Under the pieces are notes generated by a model. That model saw nothing but the letters and a program-made list of their open reading frames with translations, was not told where the DNA came from and did no database searches. 64,000 nt of DNA from positions 1 through 64,000 of the forward strand of contig JAWZYU010000735.1 in the NCBI GenBank assembly GCA_038380435.1. Reading direction: 5' to 3'. Shown here piece after piece: positions 40,345-53,320 of the stretch (positions are counted from its first letter, which is position 1; each line of letters opens with the position of its first letter). Source of the DNA: Ryuthela nishihirai (lineage: Eukaryota > Arthropoda > Arachnida > Araneae > Heptathelidae). The position numbers and the translations under genes were made by a program.

Positions 40345-42995
40345 AAATCTGTTTGAAGGAAATCAAAACAGCTGATATTACATTATTCTCGCTAACCCGA
40401 CTTTCGATACAACGGATTCTTATATTTCTATTTTATTCTGTCCATTCTAAGTGAAATAATCTCAAATAAAGGGAACGACTGCAGGAAAAGAAAATGCGTA
40501 AGGCTGCCAATATTCTCAAGAATCTGACATTGAATAGAATGAACGTTTAAAAGGTACTTTTCTTATAAAGGAAAAAATCGGGAATCAAACGAATGAATTA
40601 CGGGAAATCAAAACAACCGATATTAAGAGATTATTCTCGCTAATCAGACTTTCGATTCCATCCGATTTCTGTTCCATTCTTTTTATATTTCTGTTCCATT
40701 TCTCTTCGTTCCAAGTAAAACGATCTGGAAAAAATATAACATACCATAGAAAACCAAACTCTGTAAGACAATTAATATTCTCATTAAGTCAGCGTAAAAT
40801 AAAAGTACATTTTGAAGGTACTTTTTTTTTCCTATAGATACAGGCAGAAATCCAAAAACATATAAAAGCAAATCATAACATCCACAAAAATTTATATTTA
40901 TTCTCGGAATTCAGGCTTTGCTCGAAACGGGTTTTCACGTATTAATTTCATTATGTTTCTTCTAAACGGAACAATCTTACGTCAAAGGAAAGGAGCTGCA
41001 GGAACGTAATCAGTATAAGAATTTTGTATTCTCACAAATCCTACATTGAATAAAATGAAAATCCTTTCCTTTCTTTTCTGAATCGAATATTAAAGGAATG
41101 CTTTTCGGAAACTAAACCAACAGGCATTTACAAGTATTTTAGCTAATCTGTGATTAATGACGCATTTGTCTCTATTCTCTATAATAAGACATTGATTAAA
41201 ATATATTAATTGATTATTTGTAATCGAAGGAACCCAGGAAAGAAACTGTAATGCACAACATTTATTCAATCTGGGCGTTTACTCATTAAAGCTTGCACAT
41301 CTACTTTGTCTAATCTGATACTCCAGTACATTGAATTTTTTTAAAACTCATTTGAATGAATCTATCTGATATTATATTTTACGCATTTCACTACGTGAAC
41401 GATAATTTTTACTTTCTTTGACTGAATTTGATTGAAACGAATTTTATTTTTCAAGTCAATTTCCTGAACAAAAAAGGTAGGGTTGTCAAAAGAGGGCACG
41501 AGAGGAAAAAGAAAGAAATTAGAACTGCAAATACTCCACTAGTACGTAATTAAAAAATAAACAATGATATTTTTTTCTTTGTTTAAACAATTAGAAATGC
41601 AGAGGGAATTATAAACTTCCGATATAACACCAATTTTTTCTTACTCCACTTTTAACGAATCTTTGAATCTATTTTTTCGAGTCCAATATATCAAAGCAAT
41701 CGATATTTTTAAAGCATATTTTCTGAATAGAACACTCAGAAATCGAACCAAAACATAACAAGATATGGAACAGCCGATGCTTACAATGGTTTACTCTGAT
41801 AAAACTGGTTTGGAGAACATTTTTTTCAATTTCCATTCCTTTTAAACGAAACATCACACTACTGACGAGCAGCAGTCTTAAATAGCTGACTAGATCACGT
41901 AGTGATGCATGTGATGTCGTATTTTGCATATACGCTGCGCAAGTGACGTTTACGTACATCTGCAAAAAGTTTTCTAATTGAGTGACAGTGTGTATATATT
42001 GTCTGTTTCAATTTCCTGCGTGACATCCCTTGATTGCCGTTAATTATTTTAAAAAAACTAAAATAATATTTATGAACGTTTCAATGAAAGATTCAATGAA
42101 GGAAAAAGATTCATTGGAAGTAAAAATCGTTGCATTGAATGTCGGTTTAGTGAGCATGCTGATTTCTTCTCTATTTGGTTTCCCTATACTGAGTTATTTC
42201 GTTTCACTTTGCTTCATTTAGTTGATGCAGGAAAGAATATAAAAATACGTTATAACTGAGGTTGGATAACCGAAAATAAATCTCAATATCGCCTGTTTCG
42301 ATTTTCTGTAATACATTTGATAAATTTCCAATTGCTTCTATTACAAGCAACGGATTTTCAAAATATTTATTTTATTCACTAAAGGGAATACTGGTAGTTT
42401 TATGCATTCTCGTGTCCTTTAGTCGTTCCTTTTATTTGAGATTGTTTGACTGAAAACCAAGAGAATCGAAAAAAAAAATTAAGAATCCGTTTAAATGAAA
42501 ATTGTATCAGCCAGAAAAATTCTCGATATTGGCTGGTTGGATTTTCTATGATACACTCAGTTGTTTCCAATTGTTTCTTTTACAATTTTTTCTTTTAAAT
42601 TTCCTTTTAATTAGTGATTTATTAGTGAGAAAATCAGAAAATCATTTGAAACTTTGTTTTAAGTAGGGCATTTCTTTCATTTTTCGTTTACTACGTTTAA
42701 AAGGAACAGACTTCGTAAAAATTCTGCCATAGTGAGGTGTCGGATTAAAGAGGATACATGCAAATCCTATATAGAAAAACGGATTAAGGAGAATAGATAC
42801 AAATACCGCAATGCGTTCACATAACTTAGAATTATTTCGGTCAGAACGCTTAAGAGTGAGTGGCCTCCACATTATAATCTAAATCATTGGCAACAATTGG
42901 AAAATAAGATGTCTTTCGTGAAGAATAGATGGCGCAAGGTCCACCACATTTCAAGAACATTTTAAAGTCTTATCCTGGATGCGTAGTATCGTCTA
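40345..42995 (+). repeat. AATCCG monomer array, block 4
   Basis: About 22 diverged monomers of 115-125 bp with the AATCCG/AACGGAT motif pair at their starts. The monomer order matches that in blocks 3 and 5 and, in reverse, those at 53,320-57,580 and 62,125-64,000. No protein-coding signal was seen. Confidence 0.8.
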
Positions 42996-43065
42996 ATGCG
43001 TGGTTTTTATGGTAGAGCGCTCTGGTGTGTATCTAGAGAGTTGCGGGTTCCATTCCCGCCATGTC
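42996..43065 (+). pseudogene. tRNA-like sequence in the composite module, copy 2
   Basis: Same as at 23,475. Here the A-box-like part reads ATGGTAGAGCGC, closer to a real box A, but box B has a G-to-C change (GGTTCCATTCC). The T-arm stem GCGGG/CCCGC is retained. Probably not functional. Confidence 0.5.
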
Positions 43066-43114
43066 AGTAATAATATTTCAGATGGATAATTGTTATTTCT
43101 CATCATTTCCTTAT

Positions 43115-43260
43115 TTCAACCCAATTGTCATATCCTCGCAATTGTGCTCCATCTAATTGTCCACCCAATTGTCTGATCCTCCCAATTATTGCATCCACCC
43201 AATTGTCGCACTTCCAGCAGTTATCCACCCAGATGTCTTCCACCCAATTGTCCCGCTCCC
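43115..43260. repeat. CAATTG-rich minisatellite
   Basis: Irregular units of the CCCAATTGTC type directly after the tRNA-like sequence. Absent from the right arm of the inverted duplication because of the 930-bp deletion. Confidence 0.75.
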
Positions 43261-43269
43261 ATGTATAAT

Positions 43270-44640
43270 TCAAAGAAGACAATATATTTTAAAGGATTCA
43301 AATGCAAAACCTTTATCTTAAGAAGGAAATGACGAGTTGTTTTGATTGCAGATGGAGTTGGGAGATAATTATGTGATGGATGATGCTGGATATGTAGCTT
43401 GAGAGTCCTTAATTGTTCTCTCATCATCGCTATCATCCTCCGCTTATACAGGGCTAAAGTCGCAAGTTCAACTTCAGAGGTTACGTTTGAGGTTCCTACG
43501 TGAATAATTGTGATTACGTCGCTTTTAAGGAAAAACATAAATAGTTGCTGCTTTACTGCTTGTATTTTCCCTCTTGCTGAATGTACTTTCGATCTGTTTA
43601 CAATCGATACAGTGAGTAGCCAATCGGCCCGAAAATTTTTTTTTACTCCTGTTCTAACCACCACTACTTTTTCAAACTTCTTAATTACAAATAAGAAATG
43701 TTTCGTTTAATCCTTAACAACTGCGTCAATTAGAAGCAAATTCTGAAACGCATCTGTAGGATGCATTATAAAGGCTCAATAATAGAAGCAATCACTTGAA
43801 AAAGGCGTTTAAAACTGGTGGATAATGAATTGAATCTAACATATCCTATTGTGTTACACATAGAGTAACATCGGATGCATTGTAACGCGTCACAATAACA
43901 GTGACCGGGCCCGGATCTACAAAACATCGAAGGGGTGGGAGTGGGGGCAACAAACACCATCGAGCCGGAAAAACGCAAGGGCTAATAATTAATATTTATA
44001 TAAATATTTAATGCAATATAACACATCGCGAACCATTTTCCAGGTATTTAAAATTTGCTTAATATGTTACATATTTTAGACACTCTCTTACCCTTACTAG
44101 TATTCTGAAAGGATGCGCGTGCTGGTCCGTTAAGCCTCGTATAAAATATTTATACTACTACGGATAATAGATAAAATCTGTAGAAACGTGTTCAAACATT
44201 ACTGCATAATTGATAGATGAAATAAGGGAAAAATGGCTTTCGATAATGAGAAAAAGGATATTTGAAAATTCAATGATAATAATTTAAAGAGAAAAAATGC
44301 ACTTGGATAAAATCACGAATTAAAAGAAAAATTTATTTTATGAAAATTAAGCGACCCTTCTGATGACAGAGCAAAGGAGTCGAAAAAAATTACTCGGCTA
44401 TTGCGTAAAAAAATTGAATTAAATGTGTGAACTTTCAGTCGTGCAAATAACGAAGTCTACAGAGTGACATGTAAAGGAGAGATGTTGGTTAATAAAGTGA
44501 ATAGACTTTCAATAATAGCGTATAATTATATTTAAAGTAAAATTAGGAAAATGCAGATTTTAGATGGATTGGTAGTAACATATTTAATATTTTCATTTGC
44601 TGTTCCTCACTCTTCCATTAGTATGCCTTTACTATAATGC
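43270..44640 (-). repeat. Composite module segment, second copy
   Basis: Matches the modules at 38,640, 51,780-53,265 and 60,840-62,120. On the minus strand, 43,221-43,664 is an open frame that is also open at 61,787-62,179 but interrupted by stops in the 52,850-53,300 copy. The conserved part around MMREQLRTLKLHIQHHPSHN is in phase in three copies. I do not recognise it. Because two of the copies are recent duplicates, openness alone is weak evidence for a gene. Confidence 0.6.
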
Positions 44641-45521
44641 ACTGTTGTATCATACTGAATAATGAAAAAGGCCTGTCTGTGGAATTTTATGCTCAATGTT
44701 GCGATAGCTATGTGGTACCTTAGAAGGTTATGATCTGAAAGAATCTCGACATGAGATCCATATAACAAGGTCCAAAAAATTTTCTAGCCACCCCTCTCCT
44801 CTTTCTCTCCCCCCCCCCCCCCACACACACACAACCACCATCATCATCACATATCTGCTAGGTTCCGTCGAAATAAAGGCGATGGGATGTTCTTGTTCCT
44901 GGGCTTCACTCTGAGAGATACATGCGCAGATGCATTTCAATGCAGAATATAAGGTCACCCAGGATCAGGCGTGTTGCATTCTGCTGCCTCGTAGAACTCC
45001 CCCCCCCCCCCCGCCTTCAGTACCTTGAATGCCTTATCTGCTTCTTCGCACCATTGCAACTGTGCAGGTGCCTGGTTCAGAATCATGTCTGTGAGTGGTT
45101 TTGCAATCTCTTCATCTGATCTAGGTAGTGTCGGTAATATCCGAAGAGTACTAATATGCTCTCCAATTCCATCTTTATTCGAAGAGCTTTCATCTTTCTG
45201 ATGACCTCCAGTTTTGCCGTCTAGTAGTCTAGTCTAGTTTTTCCTCTAGTTTATCCTCCCAGCTGTTCGAAAAAGAAAGCTATATCATCTATATATGTAC
45301 AGCAATAATGAACATGGGGCGTAATTATGGTATTCACAATTTTCTGGAAAAATGCCCCAGAGCTCTTCAGCCCGAAGGGAAGCGCTTCCAACTCTGCGTG
45401 TCACGAATACTGTGTAACCTTTACTACAGGGGCTCTCGCTAAGCCAACTCTCGTCCCTCATTTAAATGAGCTATATATTTAATTCAATATGCTTTTACAA
45501 AACACAGAGGATGAAGAGAAC
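44640..45521 (-). pseudogene. Ty3/gypsy pol fragment a (RT-RNase H)
   Basis: On the minus strand this shows the end of a reverse transcriptase domain and part of RNase H, including EAQEQEHPIAFIS, with many frameshifts. A GGT/GT/G-run microsatellite (44,808-44,850) splits the RNase H part. It is the mirror copy of fragment d in the long inverted duplication. No integrase, protease, gag or LTR was recognised nearby. Confidence 0.75.
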
Positions 45522-46680
45522 TCAGAAGCTCTATTAAGCCATTCCAGTCTCCTCATACAACATCACACACCGCTTTCTCTATAATACTATATGCCTATTC
45601 GTCCTCAAAATATGTGAAAAATATCAACTTCCAGTTCGTTTAAGCTCTGCGCACTAGATGGCAACATCTGGTTGGAAAACATTTCAATATGGGAAATATT
45701 AATACTGTATAATTTTCTACATATTCATTCATATTACAGTTATTCAACCAGTATAGAAATAAATGTGCGTGTCATTGCCTTCTGTTACAGCTCAAACATA
45801 GGAAAAACACATATTTATATATTCTATCCATTAGCCAAATTGTTAGTGGGTACTTTCAGATGCTTGAGTCCTACTTTTCCTGACTTTAAATATTGAACGA
45901 ATATTTTTAACCCTAAATAAACTGCTCTATCAAAATGTTACAGAATTCCCATGTTATATGAATGGGAATGTAATTTCGAAGCTCTATAATTCCTATAACA
46001 CGCTTTCAATGGAAAAGTATCACAAAAGATGAAAATAATTCATACATGCGTACATGTCAAATGAATGTAACAACCAACAGATCTGTGGCTTCGTTTATAA
46101 CCTCAGGTGAAGAGAAATTGTTTGGGAATTACCAAATCAGTCTACGAGAACATCCTTGGCGTTTAATTGTTGCATTTCCAGCTGTAAAATAATTTAAAAA
46201 AATTCCGAAAAATTTGCGTTATTGGAGAATTTTTGTCGTGCAACGAAGCTAAGTACTAAAATACAAATTCCATAAGTGAGAAATTATGTACACAATTATC
46301 CGTAAATCGGGGACTACTGTAATAAAATAATTAATAGGAGATTATTGAGCAAGGTTCTTTACATTACTGGAAAAAAAAGAAGTCGTTTAAATGATCTCCA
46401 AATGTCATGAATCACCACACTTGAGACAATGAATTGGACAGATTTTCGTGTTCGAAATGAATATTCGAATTTCGATGTCTCCTACCCTTCTATATACAAG
46501 AAAGGGATTCCCAAGGAACAATCGAAGGACTTACCCGCAGTTTATGAACGAAACACATCTGTGTCTTATGATATCATCTACAAACCATCACAGAAGGTCA
46601 ACCAAAGATTTCCAACATTATTCCCAGCTCAATTTATCCTTCGATGCTTGACGAATCGGGCAATACTTCCAATGTGACAC
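45522..46680. repeat. Composite module segment, pol-upstream part
   Basis: 45,540-46,120 matches 49,640-50,500 in reverse, and 46,430-46,680 matches 58,000-58,256 in reverse. It contains a short frame family (ERNTSVSYD(I/V)IYK, then PTLFPAQ) present at 46,429-46,677 and on the minus strand at 58,032-58,256. The frame is partly shared but not recognisable. Confidence 0.65.
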
Positions 46681-48430
46681 TTCCAATAAACAATTTCCGG
46701 TGAAGAACTCACAGATATTTTCATAAGAAATCAATCGAAAGTATTATAGGAAATCAAAACAAATGAGATTGAGAATTAATCTCTCTAATCCGTTTTTCGA
46801 TACAACGGATTTTTATATTTCAGTACTATTCTTTTCGTTCCAAGTAAAACGATCTGGAATAAAAATGACCTACTCTAGAAAACCAAACTCCGTAAGATAA
46901 TTAATATTTTAATTAAGCCAACATTAAACAAAAGTATATTTTGAAGGTTCTTTTCTTCTTACAGGTGGTAATTGAAAAACGTATAAAAGCAAATGATAAC
47001 ATTCATCAATATTTAGATATATTCGCGCTAATCAGGCTTTGCTCCAAACGGATTTTCACGTATCAATTTCATTATGTTTCTTCTGAACGGAACAATTTTA
47101 AATCAAAGGAAAGGAACTGCACGAACGTAATCAGAATAAGAGTTTTGTATTCTTTCAAATCCTACATTAAATAAAACGAAAAATGCTTTCCTTTCTGATC
47201 TAACAAATCGAATATCAGAGGAATGCCTTTATGAAACTAAACCAACTGGCATTTACAATATTTTAGCGAATCCATGATTAATGACGCATTTGTCTCTATT
47301 CTCTATAATACGACATTGATTAAAATATATTAATTGATTATCTGTAATCGAAGGAACCCAGGAAAGGAATTGCAAAGAACAATATTTATTCCGTCTGGTC
47401 TTTTACTCATTAAAGCATTTACATTTACTCTCTCTAATCTGATATTCCAATATATCGAATTTTTTCTAAATTATCTGAAATGAAATTTTACGCATTTCAC
47501 TACATGAACGATAATTTTTACTTTCTTTGAACTGAATTTGATTGAAATGAATTTTACTTCCGCAGGCAATTTTCTGAACAAAATAGAATAGGGATATCAA
47601 AAGAGGCACCAGAGGAAACCAAAGAGACTAGAACTAAAAATACTCTCACTAGTACCACATTCAATGAAATGATTCTTTTCCTTTGTAATGGAACAATTAG
47701 AAATGCGCAGGGAATTTTAAACATCCGATTTAACACCAATTTTTTCTTACTCGACTTTTAATAAAGCATTGAATTTATTCTTTCTAATCCGATATATCAA
47801 AGATATCGATATTTTTAAAGCACATTTTCCGAATGGAACACTCAGAAATCGAACGAAAACATTACAAGATGCGGAACAGCCGATGCTTACCATTGTTTAC
47901 TACGATAAAACTGGCTTGGACTATATTTTTCAATTTCTACTCCTTTTAAACGAAACGTCACTCTACTGACGACCAGCATTCTTAAATAGCTGCCTAGATC
48001 GCGTGGTGATGCACGTCATCACGTATTTTGCATATACGCTGCGAAAGTGATCTTTTCGTACATTGGCATAATCTAATTCACTGGATGGTGTGTATATATT
48101 GGGTCTTTCAATATCCTGTGTGATATCCCTTGATTTCCGTTTCTCTTATTTGTTTTTTGAAAAAGAAAATAAAAATAAAAAATGCTTCAGAAAGTTTCAG
48201 TGAAAGATTCAATGATGGAAAAAAAATCATTGGAAGTGAAAAATGTCCCACTGAATCCGGGTTCAGTGAGCAAATTAATTTTTTTTCCGTTTGGTTTTCC
48301 TGTACTGCGTTATTTGGTTTCACTTTCCTTCATTTAGTTGAAGCAGGAAAGATTATAAAAGTACGTTATAACTGAGGTTGGATAAGCGAAAATATTTCTC
48401 AATATCGCCTGTTTCGATATTATGCAATAA
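46681..48430 (+). repeat. AATCCG monomer array, block 5
   Basis: Repeats the monomer order of block 4 (from 40,660) at visibly lower identity than the inverted duplication, so it is an older copy. It is interrupted at 48,437 by SINE-B. Confidence 0.8.
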
Positions 48431-48436
48431 AAATAA

Positions 48437-48638
48437 ATAAATAAATACCTCCTCAAGCAGCTGCTTGCCACAGAGGTCTGACAGGAGCCTGTCAGTTTAT
48501 ATGCCACAGTAGAAGATCTGAGAGGATGGCAGGACCTCAGCAGAAAACAACACGAACATCCATGCCTTACCCGGGGCTCGAACCCAGGTCCCGTAGATCA
48601 GTAGCCAAACGCGCTAACCACTCGGCCACGGGACGGTA
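48437..48638 (-). mobile_element. SINE-B in the monomer array
   Basis: Minus-strand copy with box A (TGGCCGAGTGG) and box B (GGTTCGAGCCC). It interrupts the array word corresponding to CTGTAATACATTTGATAAATTTCC at 42,308. An A/T-rich AAATAAATAAATA run is at its 3' end. Confidence 0.82.
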
Positions 48639-48649
48639 TACATTTGACA

Positions 48650-49640
48650 AATTTCCAATAATTTTTAATAATTTTTAAAATAAAGAAATATATGTAATTA
48701 CACCAATATAACAGTCTTTTATTTTCATGCTGTATTTGAAATTTAACAAATTAATAGGTGTGAATAAAGTTCATTTAGAATATTTCATAATAGCCTTATT
48801 CAACCGGGATTCCAGGGAATCTTAAGGTTCCGCGAGAGATCGCGATTTAAAAAAAATGCACAAAAAGAATAGTTTAATAAATTTACCAAAATAAACAAAT
48901 TCGCTGAAAAATATCTCTTCTCAAAAGAGCTTTGATGATTATTATATCGTTGCATATTAAAATGGATGATCACTGATCATGGGTATAAGAAAGCATATCT
49001 TACAATACAAATTACAAAACAATGCAATTTATTTCAAAAGCATGAATGAAATTTCTTATAAACAAACTAAATACTATCACACATAAAGTAATGATCGTTT
49101 CCAACAGAATAGTTAAAACTAGCTCTGTCTACTCAAATTGATCAACGTTTACTTACTTCTTAATATTTTTATATTCATTGTACTTTTTATTCCTCACTTC
49201 AGGCCCAAACCATTCAAATTTTCTGTGTTAACTGCTTAGGTTTTACACTAATAGAACTAATCAGTCTCCCTCGCATTCACCATATAAAAATATCTCTTCT
49301 TTTCAAACACTTATCGCATATATAATTGAGACTAACTGAGTCAGTCCTCTTTCACATATCCACATTTCCAACATTGAAATTCTCTCTTTCTATTTATTTG
49401 GATCGTTCTATACTCCAGTTCTTTGGCTAAAATAAATCTCTCGCAGAAGCATACACGAGCGTTCATGTCACGTTTATCATAAACTCACTGCAGCACGTTA
49501 ATCTGTCATAACAACATCTACACTTACTGATCACACTAACGTACCGTGAGCTGTACATATAATAATTTTTATGCAGGGTTTTCCTCAGAAATGAAAATTA
49601 AAGGATTAAATTCCAGCGATGTTGTCGTAGACTGGTGGGA
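48650..49640. other. AT-rich unassigned stretch
   Basis: No gene was recognised. A GC-richer patch at 48,808-48,848 (ACCGGGATTCCAGGGAATC, then GGTTCCGCGAG) resembles the ends of some hAT-type non-autonomous elements, but no partner end was found. Confidence 0.4.
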
Positions 49641-50500
49641 TAATTCCCGTACAATTTCTCTTCTCCTGAGGTTATAAGTGAAGCCACAGATCTGCTAATT
49701 GTTACATTCATTGGACCTGTACACATGCATGAATTATTTTTATCTTTTGTGATAATTTTCCAATGAATGCGTGTTTTAGAAATTAAAACACGTTCGAAGT
49801 TAGATTCCCATTGAAATAATATGGAATATCTGTAATATTTTGGTACAGCAGTTTATTTAGGGTTAAAACGTAATACATTTATATATAATATTTTATATAT
49901 AAATATTTATATAAAATTATATATATATATGTATTTATATATAATTATATATATATATTCATTTATAATAGTATTATTAAGGGTTAAAATTATTTGTTCA
50001 ATATTGAAAGTGAAAAAAACTAGGATTCAAGCATCTGAAACTATTCATTACCAATTTTTATAATATATAGAATATATATATGATTTTCCTATGTTTGAGC
50101 TGTAACAGAAGCATTACCACACATTTATTTACGTACTGGTTGAATAAATGTAATAATATTAGCTGAATATGTAGAAAATTGTCCAGTATCAGTATTTCCC
50201 ATATTGAAATGTTTTTCCTATGTTTGAGCTGTAACAGAAGCATTTATACACACATTTATTTACATACTGGTTGAATAAATGTAATATTATTAGCTGAATA
50301 TGTAGAAAATTGTCCACTACCAGTATTATCCATATTCAAATGTTTTCCAGACAAATGCTGCCATCTAGTGCCGAATGCTTAAACTAAATGGAAGCTTGAT
50401 TTTTTTCCCACATATTTTGAGGTCGAATGGACAGGCAATGTTATAGAGAAGTAGGTGTTTGATGTTGTATGAGAAGCCTGGAATGGCTTAGTAGAGCTTC
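49640..50500. repeat. Inverted copy of 45,540-46,120 with local tandem repeats
   Basis: Reverse complement of the pol-upstream part, enlarged by an AT microsatellite (49,880-49,965) and by a 129-bp tandem duplication (starts near 50,084 and 50,213, with TTTTCCTATGTTTGAGC). Confidence 0.75.
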
Positions 50501-50539
50501 TCATTTATCTCCATCCTTTGTGTTTTGAAAAAGAATATT

Positions 50540-51560
50540 AAATTAAATATATAGCTCATTTGAATGAGAGACGAGAGTTGGCATAGCGAGAGCCCCTGTA
50601 CTAAATGTTACACAGCATTCGTGACCGATCGAATGGTGGTACCAGTGGGAAGTGCTTCCCATCGAGCTCAAGAACTCTGGGAAATTTTTCCAGCAAATTT
50701 TGAATACCATAATTCCGCACCAAGTTGATTATTGCTGTGCATATCTATTGATGATATAGCTTTCTTTCTCGAACAGCTAGGAGGATCATCTTAACATCTC
50801 GCAACGGATCTTAGGGATATCAATGTCAAGTGTTTCACAATGAACCTAGCAAAGTGCACTTGGGGGAGGAGCGAGACCAAATATTTTGATCACGTTCTTG
50901 GTTTGGGAAGGCAGCGCCCCATCATGCAAAACTAGAGGTTATCAGAAAGATGAAACCTCGTGGATGAAGAAGGAATTGAAGAGCATATTATGACTCTTCG
51001 GACATTACCGACACTACGTAGATCAGTATGCAGCGATTGCAAAGCCACTCACAGATATGACTCTGAAGCAGGCACCTGCACAGTCGTAATGATGCGTACA
51101 AGCAGATAAGGCATTCGAGGCACAGAGACGGGAGAGGGGGCTCCGCGAGGCAGCAGAATGCAGTACGCCTGATCCTGCGTGATCTTACATTCTGCATTGA
51201 AATGCATCTGCGCAAGTCTCTTCCAGATTGAATCCCAGGGACAAAAACATCCCATCGCCTTTGCTTCGAAGAAGTTCATGGAAACCAGCAGAAATGTGGT
51301 GGTGGTGTGTGTGCGTGCGTGTGGGGGGGGGGGGGGGTAGAAAAGTTTTTGACTACTTTATATGGGTCCAGGGTAGAGATTCTTTCAGACCATAACCTGC
51401 TTAGGTACATCATAGCTTTCGCAATGTTGAGCAGAAAATTGAAGGGATTGGCCTTTGTCATTAATCAGTATGACGCAACAGTGCGTTATAGTAAAGGTGC
51501 TTCCCACCGTAACGCGAACGCCCTATCGAGGCGGACTGAACCTGCGAAATCGGATTAACA
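50540..51560 (+). pseudogene. Ty3/gypsy pol fragment b (RT-RNase H)
   Basis: The plus strand shows, in changing frames, a decayed RT active-site region (DYCCAYL where YIDD is expected) and then an RNase H region. The clearest part is 51,307-51,558: a G-run, then SDHNLLRYI and RYSKGASHRNANALSRR, which is the classic end of a gypsy-type RNase H. The G-run (51,325-51,342) and the (GGT)n(GT)n beside it split the domain. It lies upstream of module segments in the same order as fragments a and d. Confidence 0.8.
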
Positions 51561-51779
51561 AGGGAAAATACTTAGGAAGCGGAGCTGACACAAGCGCAGT
51601 GTACTTGAATGCACTGATGTGCCATGGTAAGGAAGAAAACAGTGATTTTTCTTCGTATCACTCTTTATTTCAAATTAAAATGGGTAGCAAAAGGCGTAGG
51701 ACAATTGAAAATATCCCAAATGCTAGATGCCCGCTCAGTAATATTCTCAGTAGGATTTTAAAATTATATGCAAAATAAA

Positions 51780-53265
51780 AATCGCAACTTCCTGTAATCA
51801 AATAAGGGAAGTTAATATTAATACCGGATAAAGTTCAGCATTTCAAACTAATGAAAGTGTGGAAAATCAAATGACAATATTAAATATGTTAGTCGTAATC
51901 ATTCTAATATCAGCATTTTCCTAATTTGTCTTTAAATATAATTATACGCTATTATTGAATGTCTATTCACTTTATTAACCAACATCTCCTTTACATTTCA
52001 CTCTGTACGCTTCGTGATTTTCACGACTGAAATTTCACACGTTTAATTCAAGTTTCTTACGCAACAGCCGAGTATTTGTTTTTCCAACTTCTTTGCTCTG
52101 TCAGCAGAAAGAGCGATTTATTTTCATAAAATAAAATTTTCTTTTAATTAGTGACTTTATCCAAGTGCATTTTTTTTTCTTTAAAATATCATCATTGAAT
52201 TTTCAAATTATCCTTTTCTCATTATCGAAAGTTATTTTTCCCTCAGGATCATCTATCAATAATGCAGTAATGTTTGCACACGCTTATACAGATTTTATCT
52301 ACTATCCGTGGAAATATAAATATTTTATCCGAGGCTTAAGGGACCAGCACGCACACCCTTTCAGAATACTACAAAACTAAATAAAAATAAAAAAAATTAA
52401 AAAAGGAAGTGTCAAAAAATATTTAACATATTTAAGCAAATTTTAAACACCTGTAAAACGGAGGGGGATGTGTTATACTACATTTATCCTATGTTTTGCG
52501 CCCCACCCCCTCGAATTTTTCCGGCTCTATGATGTTTCTTGCCCTCCCCCCCTCCCTCCCTCCCTCTCATTCGACATTTTCTAGGTCCGGGCCCGGTCAC
52601 TGTTACTCATCTGATGTTACTCAACTATGTGTAACGCGATATAATATGTCAGATTCAAACCATTATCCACCGGTAATAAATGTCTTTCTGAAGTGATTGC
52701 TTCTATTTTTGACCCACTCGATTTATAATGCATCCCGTGGATGCGGTCCGGAAATTTGCCTTTGTGTGTTATGGAGCAGTGAATTAAACCAAACATTTCT
52801 TTCTTTTTTGTAATTAACATGTTTGAAAGAGTAGTGGTGATTATAACAGGTGTAAAGAAAAACCTTTGAGGCCGATTGGTATAAATAACTGCATCGAGTG
52901 TAAACAGATCGAAAGGCCGTTCAGCAATATGCATATCAGCAAGAGGGAAAATACAAGCAGCAAAACAGCAACATTCGATGTTTTTCCTTAAAAACGATGT
53001 ATTCACAATTGTTCACGGAGGAGCCTGAAACGTAACCTCAGGAGTTGAACTTGCGTCTTTAACCCTGTATAAGCGGAGGATGATAGTGATGATGAGAGAA
53101 CAATTGAGGACTCTCAAGCTACATATCCAGCATCATCCATCACATAATTATCTCCCAACTCCATCTGCAATGAAAATAACTCGTCATTTCCTTCTTAAGA
53201 TAAAGGTTTTGCATTTGAATCCTTTAAAATATATTGTATTCTATGAATTTATAACACGGGAGCGT
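51780..53265 (+). repeat. Composite module segment, third copy
   Basis: Reverse complement of 43,270-44,560, at lower identity than the 59.9-64 kb copy. The uninterrupted insertion target of the giant element lies at about 53,010-53,045. A CCCTCCC pyrimidine run occurs near 52,545-52,565. Confidence 0.75.
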
Positions 53266-53320
53266 GACAATTGGGTGGAAGTCAACTGGGTGGATAACAA
53301 CTGAAAGTTGTTATCCACCA
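53265..53320. repeat. CAATTG-rich minisatellite, short
   Basis: Three units of the GACAATTGGGTGGAAG type at the junction between the module segment and the array. Confidence 0.6.

Larger units (their letters stand above)
40522..45521. repeat. Long inverted duplication, left arm
   Basis: This pairs with 59,943-64,000 and beyond the window. Positions sum to 104,522 across 40,683-41,965 (with 62,563-63,839) and to 105,451 across 43,221-43,978. The shift is due to about 930 bp (42,397-43,327) missing from the right arm. Reading frames in the two arms are nearly identical, so the duplication is recent. Confidence 0.92.

Noticed and set aside
49880..49970. Replication origin or promoter in the AT-rich TATATA stretch
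   Set aside because: It is a plain AT microsatellite inside a duplicated segment, with no supporting motif.
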